Shown: positions 19,669 through 28,804 of the stretch, piece after piece
Layout: each line of letters opens with the position of its first letter
Position numbering within the stretch: position 1 is the stretch's first letter
NCBI RefSeq assembly: GCF_900156785.1
Contig: NZ_FTOP01000004.1
Span: 62,001 to 126,000, forward strand
Length of the DNA: 64,000 nt
Direction: 5' to 3'
DNA from: Belliella pelovolcani
GTDB taxonomy: Bacteria > Bacteroidota > Bacteroidia > Cytophagales > Cyclobacteriaceae
Translations under genes and position numbers: made by a program
Notes under the pieces: model-generated
Databases searched by the model: none
Seen by the model: only the letters and a program-made list of their open reading frames with translations
What the model was told of the DNA's origin: nothing

Positions 19669-21225
19669 ATGCATATTACTAAAATTTTGAATTTTCTTTT
19701 TCTCAGTTTATTGATGATTTTCTCTTGTCAATCCAAAGAAAGTGAAGAAATAACTGAAACTAAAAAACCCAATGTCTTGATCATTTATTTAGATGATTTA
19801 GGCTATGGAGACTTGAGTGCTTACGGGGCCACAGAAATCTATACGCCAAACATGGATAGACTCGCCAATGAAGGTCTCAAGTTTACCAACGCCTATGCCA
19901 CCTCTGCTACATGTACACCTAGCAGGTACGGAATATTGACAGGGACATATCCTTGGAGAAATGACAATGCCAAAATACTTCCTGGTACTGCACCATTATT
20001 GATTGAAACCGATGAAATGACGATTCCCAAAATGCTCAAAACCAAAGGTTATCATACTGGAATCGTGGGTAAGTGGCATTTAGGTCTTGGAGATGGCTTT
20101 GTCGATTGGAATGAAAAGATAAGCCCAGGACCAAATGAAGTGGGATTTGATTATGCTTACATCATGGCTGCTACTCAAGATAGAGTACCTACGGTGTATA
20201 TCAAGAATGGGAATGTTGTAGGTTTAGATAAAGAAGATCCTATTCTAGTTGATTATGATAATAACTTCGAAGGTGAACCAACAGGAAAAAATAACCCTGA
20301 ATTGCTCAAAATGATGTGGCATCATGGTCATAACAGCAGCATTGTCAATGGAATCCCAAGAATCGGTTACATGAAAGGTGGCGAAAGTGCCAAATGGGTG
20401 GACGAAGATATGGCTGACCATTTCCTACTAGAAGCCCAACAGTTTATCAAAGAAAAAAGCCGAGGAGAAAATCCATTTTTTCTTTATTATGCCATGCAGC
20501 AACCTCATGTGCCAAGAACACCACATCCAAGATTTGAAGGAAAATCAGGAATGGGTCCTAGAGGAGATGTGATTTTGGAGGCAGATTGGTGTGTTGGAGA
20601 GATTATGAAAACCTTAGAAGAAGAAGGGGTTTTGGAAAATACTTTAGTGATTTTTTCTTCTGATAATGGGCCAGTTTTGAATGATGGCTATTATGATCAT
20701 GCAGTAGAAAAACTTGGCAATCATACACCTTGGGGGCACTTTAGAGGAGGCAAATATAGCTTATTTGAAGCAGGAACGAGAATGCCTTTTATGACCTATT
20801 GGAAAGGAACCATTCAGCCAGGAGTGTCCGAAGCCTTGGTTTCACAGCTTGATTTGTTGAATTCATTATCAACTTTGGTGGGGAGTGATATCAAAACAGA
20901 AGATGGCGTGGATCTATTGGATGTGCTATTAGGAAATTCAAATGAGGGTAGAGCTGAAGTTATTTTGGAAGCGACGTCTAGAACAGCCTTTAGAAGTGGA
21001 GATTATATATTGATTCCGCCATACGATGGGCCTAAAGTAAATGAACTTGTTAATATAGAATTGGGAAATGATTCAGAATATCAGCTGTACAATCTTAAAT
21101 CAGATCCTGGTCAAAATAATAACCTTGCAAAATCTCAGCCTGAGGTTTTGAAGAAGTTGATTGCAAGGTTTGAGGAATTGAGAGGAAGCGAGTATGAAAA
21201 AATCCAACAATTGGAATTAAAGTAA
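19669..21225 (+). CDS. S1-family sulfatase 4, lipoprotein
   Basis: A 518-residue type I sulfatase with a lipobox (MIFSCQ, C20), so probably membrane-anchored, unlike sulfatases 2 and 3. Active-site blocks: IIYLDDLGYGDLS, C82 in C-T-P-S-R followed by YGILTG, GKWHLGLGDG, and FSSDNGPVL. The ATCTPSRYGILTG form is typical of arylsulfatase-A-like members with a longer mid-region (here 95-200). It is 24 bp after sulfatase 3 and ends before a strong terminator, so it closes this operon. Confidence 0.88.
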   Translation: MHITKILNFLFLSLLMIFSCQSKESEEITETKKPNVLIIYLDDLGYGDLSAYGATEIYTPNMDRLANEGLKFTNAYATSATCTPSRYGILTGTYPWRNDNAKILPGTAPLLIETDEMTIPKMLKTKGYHTGIVGKWHLGLGDGFVDWNEKISPGPNEVGFDYAYIMAATQDRVPTVYIKNGNVVGLDKEDPILVDYDNNFEGEPTGKNNPELLKMMWHHGHNSSIVNGIPRIGYMKGGESAKWVDEDMADHFLLEAQQFIKEKSRGENPFFLYYAMQQPHVPRTPHPRFEGKSGMGPRGDVILEADWCVGEIMKTLEEEGVLENTLVIFSSDNGPVLNDGYYDHAVEKLGNHTPWGHFRGGKYSLFEAGTRMPFMTYWKGTIQPGVSEALVSQLDLLNSLSTLVGSDIKTEDGVDLLDVLLGNSNEGRAEVILEATSRTAFRSGDYILIPPYDGPKVNELVNIELGNDSEYQLYNLKSDPGQNNNLAKSQPEVLKKLIARFEELRGSEYEKIQQLELK

Positions 21226-21248
21226 ATAATTGGGAGTATTAATTTTTA

Positions 21249-21280
21249 ACACCTGAGGCTTTCGCTTCAGGTGTTTTTTT
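21249..21280 (+). terminator. Intrinsic terminator after sulfatase 4
   Basis: Stem AACACCTGAGGC / GCTTCAGGTGTT (one G-U pair) with a short loop, followed by TTTTT. It closes the susCD-to-sulfatase block. Confidence 0.85.
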
Positions 21281-21521
21281 ATAGTTCAATCATTATAGCC
21301 TAGGGTATATGATGAAGGTTTATTTTTAGCTAAGGTCAAAATCTTGTACATGGCTAAGTTAATCCCCAGAATTGGACAGCTTGGTAGTGAGTTCTTTAGG
21401 TTCGAAAAATAGACTTTTTACCCCTCTGTTTTGAATGATATAGCCCCCTAAAACAAGCACTTATAAGGTAATTTAGAGCTTGATTTTTATCAAAATAATT
21501 AATAGTAAACCAAAAAATATC
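21281..21521 (+). promoter_or_regulatory. Intergenic region ahead of the large GH128-like gene
   Basis: About 240 bases between a terminator and the next start codon, so a separate promoter is expected here. I see no perfect TAnnTTTG box and no other structure. Confidence 0.35.
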
Positions 21522-24500
21522 ATGAAACAAATTTACAAAAAGGTAATGTCAGCCTTCCTTTTGGTTTTGGGATTTTCCCTAATGATACCATCAGAAGTAC
21601 TCGCATTACAAGGAAACTCTAATCCCTGCCAATCCAACAAATACCTCTATTGGGTAGGGGATGTGAACAATGATTTCTTTAATGAATTGAATTGGAGAGA
21701 GGCAGTACAGACTCCATCGACACCTATTCCTCCAGGTCAAATTGGAGAACTCGGACAGTCAGCCAAGCCTGAATGCCTGCCAGGAGCTAATAAAAACCCG
21801 AATGTAATATGCCTCAGTGAGCATGACCCCGATAAAGATAAAACACCAGCAATTGGTACCTTATCTCCGGGGCAACCAATAGCCTTCAATCTATATATTG
21901 AAAATGCTGAAGTGATAGCATCTGATGATATTAAATTTGGATGCTTGGATATTGGATTGACATTGAATGGCGCTACGCTAAAATCATCTTCTACTATCTC
22001 TCAAGGAGTTATTAGTCTAGGCAATGAAAGTACCCTGAAAATTTCTACAACTACCATTTCTCCCTTGACTCAGTTCGACTTTTTGGATGCTGCATCCTGG
22101 ATCTATTGGGATGGGATCACTCCTGATAAACTTGGAAGTTTCCTAGACAACCAAATAAAAATCAGTGGCTTAGAATCTTCGATTGGCTCAGGGTATAGAG
22201 TCAATCAATATTATCAAAAAGGCTCCTTGATCAGGCCCATTGATCAGTCTTACTTCCCTCTTGAAGTATTTAGTTCTTTAAGTTTTGAAGGAGTTTCTGC
22301 TAAAATATCTGAAGATTTAATTTATCGTGGATCAGCAATTCCACTTGGCGATAATTCGGTAAACTCTTTTATTCTCAAACGTGGGTTTATGGTAACTTTT
22401 GCAATTAACACGAATGGAACAGGCAAAAGTAAAGTTTATATAGCCTCAGAAAAAGATATGGAGATTGATGCTCTTCCAATTGCTTTACAGGGGAATGTAA
22501 GTTTTATTCGAGTAGTTCCTTGGAATTGGGTAACCAAAAAAGGAACAGGGAAAATCCATGAACAAATAGATGCAGGTTGGTTTTACAATTGGAATTTGAA
22601 TGAAAAAGCAAAGCCCAATTATGATTATGTCCCGATGGCTTGGGGAGCAAGTGGTACCTTTCCTGCAAATATTGACCAAATGATAGGGTTAAAAACCACA
22701 ACTCATATTTTAGGGTTTAACGAATCAGATAATTGCTTTGGACAATCAGGGCAATTCAATAATTTGTGTGATCCTGAGGTAGCTGTTGCTTATTTTGAAA
22801 ATCTTATGGGTACAGGGGTTCGATTAGGTTCACCAGCACCAAGGGAAAATGGACCGACAACATGGCTTCTTGAATTTAATCGAATAGCAAAAGAACGGGA
22901 TGTAAGATTCGATTTCTTGGCTGTGCACTGGTATGATTATGGTAGTAATCCAAATAACACACCTAATGCGAATCCAGAAGCAATTTTTAATAGGTTCAAA
23001 AACTACCTGACAAATGTCTATAACATTTATCAACTTCCTATTTGGATTACTGAGTTTAATGCTAACGAAAATAGAAGTACAGCGATTCAAGAAGAATTCC
23101 TGAAGTTGGCTTTACCTTATCTAGAAAGTCTAGATTATGTTGAGCGATACGCGTATTTCCCACCTAATCCCGATCTTGCCGATCCTGCAAATAATCCAGA
23201 AACTTCAGAGTATACAGATGAAAATGGAAATTTAACTTCAATTGGAGAATTATTTCTTGCTCTTGAATCAAATCCATCTATACCAATGGATACCTACGCT
23301 TCACCAAATAATCTGGAGGGTTTGGATTTACCATTTGTCCCGAAACCTGTCAATTCGTTCGCTTTTGAAGCTGAATGTGGAGATTATTTAGGAAGCAAGT
23401 GGAATGTAATCCAAGATGAGAATGCATCCAATGGATATTATATCAGAGGAAATGTAAATAAAGAAGGTGAAAGTCCTATTGCCCAACAGATTCATTTTGA
23501 ATTTGATTTAGACTCTGAAAGTGCTGATCAATATCGAGTTTGGATAAGAGCCAGAAATATGGGCGGAAATGGATCTATCAGGATTGCGGTCAATGGAAAT
23601 GAACTCAGTCAAGTAATTCCATTTGTAGCCTCTTCATTTACTTGGTTCCAAATTCCACGGTTTTATGATTTGGGAGAAGGAAGGCACAGGTTAACTATTG
23701 AATTCCCTAATTCTAATATTTTGTTAGATCAAGTTGCATTCACTTCTGGACCGGCAGATTTCGATTTGTTTTTAAATGAAACAGGTTTCTGCATTCCAGA
23801 TTCTCTTACTTGGGGATTGGTAAAGACAGATTTCACTGATTTTTTTGAAGCAGAAAATGGAAATATAGGTGCAGCTTGGGAAATAAAAAGTGCAGATAGG
23901 GCCATTAATGGCAAGTTTGTCACTTCTCCTTCAGCACAACAAAGCAGTATTGTCCCTCCAGGAAGTGATGGTTTCCTAACATATCAAATAACAGTAGAAG
24001 AAGCTGATGAATATGAATTTTGGGCAAAAATCCAGGCCTTTGATGAGGAAGAGTATAGTCTATGGATTTCAGTAGATGGTGAACCTTTCAGAAAGTGGCA
24101 GAATTTAGGAAATCCACTTTTTGAATGGTATTGGAAAAAGTTTCACCATAGTTACAACGAAGAAGATCGAAAATTTAGCTATTTCCTAACTGCCGGAAAC
24201 CATGAAGTAAGGATAGGCTATGCTAGTGGAAATGTATCTATTGATAGGATAGCAGTTGCTAGTAAAGGTAAACTACCTGAGCAAATTGATCCTAATGTAC
24301 TTCTTATCCAAGAACTTCTTGAATTTGAAGCTGAGTTTGCAACAATTTTAGGGAATGCAGTTATTCAAGGTTGTGAATTAGCATCAGAAGGTCAATATGT
24401 AAATATGGGAAATATTAATTCAAATGGAGTTAGGTTTGGGGAGATTATTGCACCTGAATCAGGACTATATGAATTAAATATAGTTTACTACAGTAAAGTA

Positions 24501-25433
24501 GCTAGAGCTTTCTCAGTGAGAGTTAATGGAGAAAATCCAATTCCACAATCTGCTGCTCCATCTGGACTTTGGTGTTTTGAAGGCGGGAATTCTGCTATTC
24601 ATAAAATTGAAGTTATCCTTAAGGAAGGCCTGAATGTGATAGATATCAACCCTTTTAGTGGTGCAAGTCCTATTATTGACAAAATTAAACTTGAAAAATC
24701 AAAAAGAATTGCGCCTACTATGATCTCACTTGAAGCAGAAGAAGCTGAACTGATAGGTTCTATGCAAACACCAACTTGCGCTACTGCTTCAAATGGGCAG
24801 GTTGTTAACTTGGGCTCAAACATTAGTAATCAGATTAATTTCAGAAATATTAATATTAATAATGCTGGTATTTATAGTGTTGAATTTCATTATTTCACGC
24901 CAGTTCTAAGAAAAATGAGAATCATTACCAATGGTGTCGCTCAGACTGTCGACTTTTTGCCAACAGGTGCCTTTTGCTTTGAAGGGGGATCGCCTGGTAC
25001 TCAAACCGTAGAGTTAGAATTGCAGGCTGGAGAAAATGTTATTCAACTTACACCTATTGAAAATGCCGCTCCTGTTATAGATAAAATAGTGATCACTAGT
25101 AACGAAGGTGGTCAAGAAATGATGCGAACTCTGAACGAACAAGAAGTAGAAGTAAATACATCTAGCCTTCTAGAATACAGTGAGTTCAAAGTATTTCCAA
25201 ACCCTGTAAAAGCAGGTCAGTCTTTGACTATTCAGGTTCCTGGAGCAAGTAGTGAAGCAGTGCCAGTATATATGAGTTTGACTGATATGACTGGAAGGAC
25301 AATCTATTCAAATGCAATGAGTAATACAGAGTCTCAAACTGTGACAATCAATAACTCACTTCAAAAAGGAATCTACGTAGTCCTGATTCAACATGGAAAT
25401 CAGTGGTTTACTAAGAAACTTAAAGTGGAGTAA
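21522..25433 (+). CDS. GH128-like glycan hydrolase with four CBM35/CBM6-like modules and a T9SS sorting domain
   Basis: I start at the ATG 21522 (MKQIYKKVMSAFLLVLGFS), which begins a signal peptide ending EVLA; an earlier TTG adds an unlikely extension. The 1303-residue product has an N-terminal region of unknown fold, then a Glyco_hydro_cc/GH128-like TIM barrel (about 334-585). Its blocks are HILGFNESDN (E401), LGSPAP, RFDFLAVHWYDYG and PIWITEFNAN (E511); E401 and E511 sit where the acid/base and nucleophile are expected. Four beta-sandwich modules follow, each opening with a FEAE-type motif (near 617, 765, 945 and 1080). The last about 70 residues (FKVFPNPVKAGQSL to KKLKVE) are a type IX secretion domain. 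It is therefore a surface or secreted enzyme that should open the polymer. GH128 normally cuts beta-1,3-glucan. Confidence 0.75.
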   Translation: MKQIYKKVMSAFLLVLGFSLMIPSEVLALQGNSNPCQSNKYLYWVGDVNNDFFNELNWREAVQTPSTPIPPGQIGELGQSAKPECLPGANKNPNVICLSEHDPDKDKTPAIGTLSPGQPIAFNLYIENAEVIASDDIKFGCLDIGLTLNGATLKSSSTISQGVISLGNESTLKISTTTISPLTQFDFLDAASWIYWDGITPDKLGSFLDNQIKISGLESSIGSGYRVNQYYQKGSLIRPIDQSYFPLEVFSSLSFEGVSAKISEDLIYRGSAIPLGDNSVNSFILKRGFMVTFAINTNGTGKSKVYIASEKDMEIDALPIALQGNVSFIRVVPWNWVTKKGTGKIHEQIDAGWFYNWNLNEKAKPNYDYVPMAWGASGTFPANIDQMIGLKTTTHILGFNESDNCFGQSGQFNNLCDPEVAVAYFENLMGTGVRLGSPAPRENGPTTWLLEFNRIAKERDVRFDFLAVHWYDYGSNPNNTPNANPEAIFNRFKNYLTNVYNIYQLPIWITEFNANENRSTAIQEEFLKLALPYLESLDYVERYAYFPPNPDLADPANNPETSEYTDENGNLTSIGELFLALESNPSIPMDTYASPNNLEGLDLPFVPKPVNSFAFEAECGDYLGSKWNVIQDENASNGYYIRGNVNKEGESPIAQQIHFEFDLDSESADQYRVWIRARNMGGNGSIRIAVNGNELSQVIPFVASSFTWFQIPRFYDLGEGRHRLTIEFPNSNILLDQVAFTSGPADFDLFLNETGFCIPDSLTWGLVKTDFTDFFEAENGNIGAAWEIKSADRAINGKFVTSPSAQQSSIVPPGSDGFLTYQITVEEADEYEFWAKIQAFDEEEYSLWISVDGEPFRKWQNLGNPLFEWYWKKFHHSYNEEDRKFSYFLTAGNHEVRIGYASGNVSIDRIAVASKGKLPEQIDPNVLLIQELLEFEAEFATILGNAVIQGCELASEGQYVNMGNINSNGVRFGEIIAPESGLYELNIVYYSKVARAFSVRVNGENPIPQSAAPSGLWCFEGGNSAIHKIEVILKEGLNVIDINPFSGASPIIDKIKLEKSKRIAPTMISLEAEEAELIGSMQTPTCATASNGQVVNLGSNISNQINFRNININNAGIYSVEFHYFTPVLRKMRIITNGVAQTVDFLPTGAFCFEGGSPGTQTVELELQAGENVIQLTPIENAAPVIDKIVITSNEGGQEMMRTLNEQEVEVNTSSLLEYSEFKVFPNPVKAGQSLTIQVPGASSEAVPVYMSLTDMTGRTIYSNAMSNTESQTVTINNSLQKGIYVVLIQHGNQWFTKKLKVE

Positions 25434-25471
25434 AATATAAAAGAGGGGGGAATCCCCCTCTTTTATATTTT
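25432..25471 (+). terminator. Strong intrinsic terminator
   Basis: A long stem (AAAATATAAAAGAGGGGG against CCCCCTCTTTTATATTTT) with a 4-base loop directly after the large gene. It separates it from galM. Confidence 0.9.
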
Positions 25472-25502
25472 AATAAGGTTCTAAAATAACTTGAAAAAAT
25501 CC

Positions 25503-26588
25503 ATGAAGATCCTTTTTCAATTTGTTCTAATACTTTTTCTTATTAGTTGCAAAACGTCCGCTTCATCAGAAAAAGTGATCAAAACTTTCCTATTAATGAA
25601 TGAAAATGGGATGGAAATGAAAGTCACTAACTTTGGTGGAAGGGTGATGGAGTTGAAAGTTAAAAACAAGGAGGGCAACTTGACTGATGTTGTACAGGGA
25701 TTCAATCACCCAGAAGATTATTTCATATTTGGAAACAGCTATTTCGGAGCGGCTATCGGGAGATATGCCAATAGGATCGCTCAAGCAAGTTTTTCGATCG
25801 GAGATTTTACCTATCAACTCAAACCAAATAATGGTTCTAACTTTCTTCATGGGGGTGAAAAAGGATTTCATAATGTCATTTGGAAGATTGTAGAAAAAGA
25901 CCAAAGTCGGATAGTTTTAAAACATATCTCAAAGGATGGTGAGGAGGGTTTTCCAGGAAACCTAACGGTGATCATGACTTATGAACTTACTGAAAATGAT
26001 GAATTTAAAATCACCTATACAGCTGACACAGATCAAGCAACTCCAGTGAATTTGAGCCATCATTCATTTTTCAATCTAAATGGCTTTGAATCTAATCAAA
26101 TTGAAAATCATGAATTTGTTATCTATGCATCAAATTTTACTCCTGTGGACAGCATGATGATTCCATCTGGTGAAATCCAATCGGTAGAAGGAACTGTTTT
26201 TGACTTCCGGTCGCCAAAATCTATTCTTCCAGCTATTAATAATCCTGATCTGCAGTTGAGATATGCTCAAGGTTTTGATCACAATTGGGTACTGGATAAG
26301 AATGATGATCTTGAAGGAATCTCTAGAGCAGCATCAGCATATTCTCCAGAAACAGGAATCCGTATGGAAGTATGGACAAATCAACCCGGAATTCAATTTT
26401 ATACTGGAAATTTTCTCAATGGAAATTTTAAAGGCAAAAATGGAGTGAGTTTTCAAAAGCGGTCATCTTTTTGCTTTGAGCCACAGGCTTTTCCAAATGC
26501 TGTCAATCAGAGTAAATTTCAAAATGTTATCTTGCAGCCTCGTGAGACTTATATCAATGAAATCATTTATGATTTTTCGATTCAATAA
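25503..26588 (+). CDS. galM: Aldose 1-epimerase (galactose mutarotase), lipoprotein form
   Basis: Start taken at ATG 25503 (MKILFQFVLILFLISCK); a TTG four codons upstream is less likely. The lipobox LISC makes this a membrane-anchored periplasmic mutarotase, as often seen in Bacteroidota PULs. The catalytic histidine lies in NLSHHSFFNLNG and the catalytic glutamate in FCFEPQAFPNA near the C-terminus; GRYANRIAQA is the substrate-binding block. It interconverts alpha and beta anomers of galactose (or glucose) released by the locus. galT follows after 40 bp. Confidence 0.92.
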   Translation: MKILFQFVLILFLISCKTSASSEKVIKTFLLMNENGMEMKVTNFGGRVMELKVKNKEGNLTDVVQGFNHPEDYFIFGNSYFGAAIGRYANRIAQASFSIGDFTYQLKPNNGSNFLHGGEKGFHNVIWKIVEKDQSRIVLKHISKDGEEGFPGNLTVIMTYELTENDEFKITYTADTDQATPVNLSHHSFFNLNGFESNQIENHEFVIYASNFTPVDSMMIPSGEIQSVEGTVFDFRSPKSILPAINNPDLQLRYAQGFDHNWVLDKNDDLEGISRAASAYSPETGIRMEVWTNQPGIQFYTGNFLNGNFKGKNGVSFQKRSSFCFEPQAFPNAVNQSKFQNVILQPRETYINEIIYDFSIQ

Positions 26589-26628
26589 GTTCTTAAAACA
26601 CCTATCAAATCCTATTAATACCAAAATC

Positions 26629-27657
26629 ATGTCCCAAGTTTTCAATTTCGAAGATCATAGTCACAGAAGATATAATCCGTTTTTAGGTTCTTACGTGCAA
26701 GTTTCACCACACAGATCCAAAAGACCTTGGCAAGGTCAGCAAGAAAGTATCATAGCTCAAGAACAAATTTCTTATGATCCCGAATGTTTTCTTTGTGCCG
26801 GCAATAGAAGGGTAGGAGGAGAGCTCAATCCAGATTATCAAGACACTTTCGTCTTCACCAATGATTTTGGAGCACTGACAGCCGATATTCCCATAGGCTC
26901 GTTTGATGAAGGTGAATTTTTCAAAGCCAAAAGTGAGCGAGGTGTTTGTAAGGTAATTTGTTTTTCACCAGACCATTCAAGAACCATCCCCAATTTATCA
27001 TTAGAGCAAGTCACTGCAGTGGTCAAGACTTGGAAGAAAGAATATGAGATTTTGGGCTCAATTGATTATATCAATTACGTTCAAATCTTTGAAAACAAAG
27101 GTGAAGTCATGGGATGCTCAAATCCTCATCCGCATGGACAAATTTGGGCTCAAGAAAGCATCCCTGATGAACCTTTTAAAAAGCAATTGAATTTCAAAAA
27201 ATACCATGAAATTCATCAAACTAGTATGGTTGTGGACTATGTTCATGCAGAAATAATAAAGCAGAAAAGAATCATTGATGAAAATGATACTTTTGTAATC
27301 CTAGTACCTTTTTGGGCTGTTTGGCCATTTGAAGCTATGATTGCTCCTAAAGTTCATTTACCAAATCTCTCAGCTATGTCGGACAATCAGCTCAAAGATT
27401 TGGCAGATGCCTATAGTAAGCTAACCAAACGATACGATAGGCTTTTTGATGTTTCCTTTCCTTATTCTGCTGGCCTGCATCAAGCTCCTACTGATGGGCT
27501 AGAACATACAGAATGGGATATCCATATGGTCTTTTATCCACCTCTGCTTCGCTCTGCTACTGTGAAAAAATTCATGGTGGGTTATGAAATGCTAGCTAAT
27601 CCACAAAGAGACCTTACTGCCGAAAAAGCGGCAGCAGTGTTACGCGATTGTGTTTGA
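26629..27657 (+). CDS. galT: Galactose-1-phosphate uridylyltransferase
   Basis: The long frame opens at 26476 inside galM, but the real start is the ATG at 26629 (MSQVFNFEDHSHRRYNP), giving 342 residues, the usual GalT length. Zinc-site and substrate blocks: CFLCAGNRRVGGELNPDY, and GCSNPHPHGQIWA with the catalytic His-Pro-His-x-Gln. A second histidine cluster lies in SAGLHQAPT and EWDIHMVF. It transfers UMP between UDP-glucose and galactose-1-phosphate (Leloir pathway). galK is not found next to it in this window. Its presence is the best hint that the upstream locus yields galactose. Confidence 0.95.
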   Translation: MSQVFNFEDHSHRRYNPFLGSYVQVSPHRSKRPWQGQQESIIAQEQISYDPECFLCAGNRRVGGELNPDYQDTFVFTNDFGALTADIPIGSFDEGEFFKAKSERGVCKVICFSPDHSRTIPNLSLEQVTAVVKTWKKEYEILGSIDYINYVQIFENKGEVMGCSNPHPHGQIWAQESIPDEPFKKQLNFKKYHEIHQTSMVVDYVHAEIIKQKRIIDENDTFVILVPFWAVWPFEAMIAPKVHLPNLSAMSDNQLKDLADAYSKLTKRYDRLFDVSFPYSAGLHQAPTDGLEHTEWDIHMVFYPPLLRSATVKKFMVGYEMLANPQRDLTAEKAAAVLRDCV

Positions 27658-27803
27658 TAATCTGATTAGAAATATTGAAAATAGAATTCATGGTTCTTAG
27701 CTATAAAAGAATTCTTGGAAATCATAAATAGTAAAAATAATCAAGTATCAGAATTTATTACTTCAATAGCATTGTCTTAATTAAGGAGTAAATAGAAAAT
27801 GTC

Positions 27804-27811
27804 TATGTTTG
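27804..27811 (+). promoter_or_regulatory. -7 promoter box (TAnnTTTG) for the 6S-like RNA
   Basis: TATGTTTG is an exact match to the Bacteroidota -7 consensus. It lies 6-7 bases before the predicted RNA 5' end, which was placed independently from base pairing. I do not see a clear TTG at the -33 spacing. Confidence 0.6.
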
Positions 27812-27817
27812 TGTTTT

Positions 27818-28012
27818 GTCTTAAATCCTGACTGAACATGTCATTCAAGCTGGGAGCGACCTAGTATTCTGGGCACTGGTTCTGTTTGCCTAAGGATAAC
27901 TATATGCCTTTTCTTATCGATACAAGTGTATGGTGCTAGCTTTATTTTAATGGAAAACAGAGCCCACCTTGTAATGGGCACATCTCGTCAACTTAATAGT
28001 TGGTAAGACTGT
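27818..28012 (+). ncRNA. ssrS: 6S RNA candidate (long imperfect hairpin with central bubble)
   Basis: About 195 nt with no reading frame. Its ends pair: GTCTTA at 27818 with TAAGAC at 28004-28009. Further in, AAGCTGGGAG pairs with CTCGTCAACTT; then comes an unpaired bubble (around CCTAGTATTCT on one side). The distal arm follows, where GGGC pairs with GCCC and TCTGTTT-GCC with GGAAAACAGA, capped by a variable stem-loop. This closing stem, central bubble and bulged apical stem, plus a length near 190 nt, is the architecture of 6S RNA, which binds RNA polymerase by mimicking an open promoter. The start agrees with the promoter box. The assignment is from structure, not from a search. Confidence 0.65.
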
Positions 28013-28037
28013 CAACTCGTTCGATATGTTGTAATAT

Positions 28038-28466
28038 CTAAAAATCTCGTTCTTGATAAGGTAAACCCTTTTTATTTTCACAGTATATTTTTAAGCTGTA
28101 AAGAAACATGGCCCAATTGTAATTGCACCAACGATAAAAATCAGTTCTCTCTCTCCAATCGTAGTGTTTTAGTAATACTGCCGTTGTATTGTCTTTCCTA
28201 GTTAATTCAAAAGACACTTTGGTTCCTATCCACTCTTCATCGGAAGCTAAACATTCCCAAACAATTTTGCTATTTTCTTTCAATTCCAGAGTTTTAAATT
28301 TAGTAATATAGCCTTCGTCAAAGTCAAACTCATTAATAAATCCAACTTCAGGTTTTACTTTTAATTTATTTGTCCACACTTGTCCTAAACCTTCTTCTGA
28401 AGTTAGGGCTTTATATACTGATTCAACAGGTACTTTTAGATAATTGATTTGCTCTATACTTTCCAT
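28038..28466 (-). CDS. SRPBCC/AHSA1-domain protein
   Basis: A 142-residue START-like (AHSA1) domain protein. The N-terminus INYLKVPVESVYKALTSEEGLGQVW is the usual opening, followed by FDFDEGYITKFKTLEL, IVWECLASDEEWIGTKVSFEL, LLKHYDW and a C-terminal helix (WAMFLYSLKIYCENKKG). These small proteins bind hydrophobic ligands in a helix-grip cavity; no specific ligand can be named. It begins the run of minus-strand accessory genes to the right of the 6S-like RNA. Confidence 0.8.
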   Translation of the reverse strand: MESIEQINYLKVPVESVYKALTSEEGLGQVWTNKLKVKPEVGFINEFDFDEGYITKFKTLELKENSKIVWECLASDEEWIGTKVSFELTRKDNTTAVLLKHYDWRERTDFYRWCNYNWAMFLYSLKIYCENKKGLPYQERDF

Positions 28467-28518
28467 TTTTATATGTTTTTATTTATTAAGACTCCTACTA
28501 TTGACTGTCAAATAGGTT

Positions 28519-28791
28519 TCAACTACATATTGAAACGTAAATATCCAGTTCTGAGTCATTCCAATCTAGGCTTCTTTCATCATAAATTTCAAAGTCAAAA
28601 CCAAATTTTCGCTGTATATCAGAATTCCTGATTTTCTCCCAAGCTTCAGTTATACAACCTGTCATTACACCTTTCGCTGTCACTTTTACATATCTTTGAG
28701 AAGGGATTTCTATTGAATTCAGGTTTTCAGGAATTACTGAGTTTTTAGCTACTTTACACCCTATAAAACATGAAAATGGTTTGGTGGTCAA
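28519..28791 (-). pseudogene. GyrI-like/effector-binding domain protein, N-terminally truncated
   Basis: A 90-residue frame matching only the C-terminal half of an integron-associated effector-binding (GyrI-like, AraC-effector) protein: TKPFSCFIGCKV, then YVKVTAKGVMTGCITEAWEKI and DFEIYDERS to ELDIYVSI. Full members are about 150-160 residues, so roughly the first 65-75 are missing, and the DNA just upstream is the end of an unrelated gene (stop at 28805). It is therefore probably a fragment left by a deletion or insertion, although its own ATG keeps a short product possible. Confidence 0.65.
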
Positions 28792-28804
28792 AAGATTTGG
28801 ATAA

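Noticed and set aside
27658..28037. tmRNA or SRP RNA instead of 6S
   Set aside because: No CCA end, no tag-peptide frame and no tRNA-like domain; the length and long-hairpin layout do not fit SRP small RNA.
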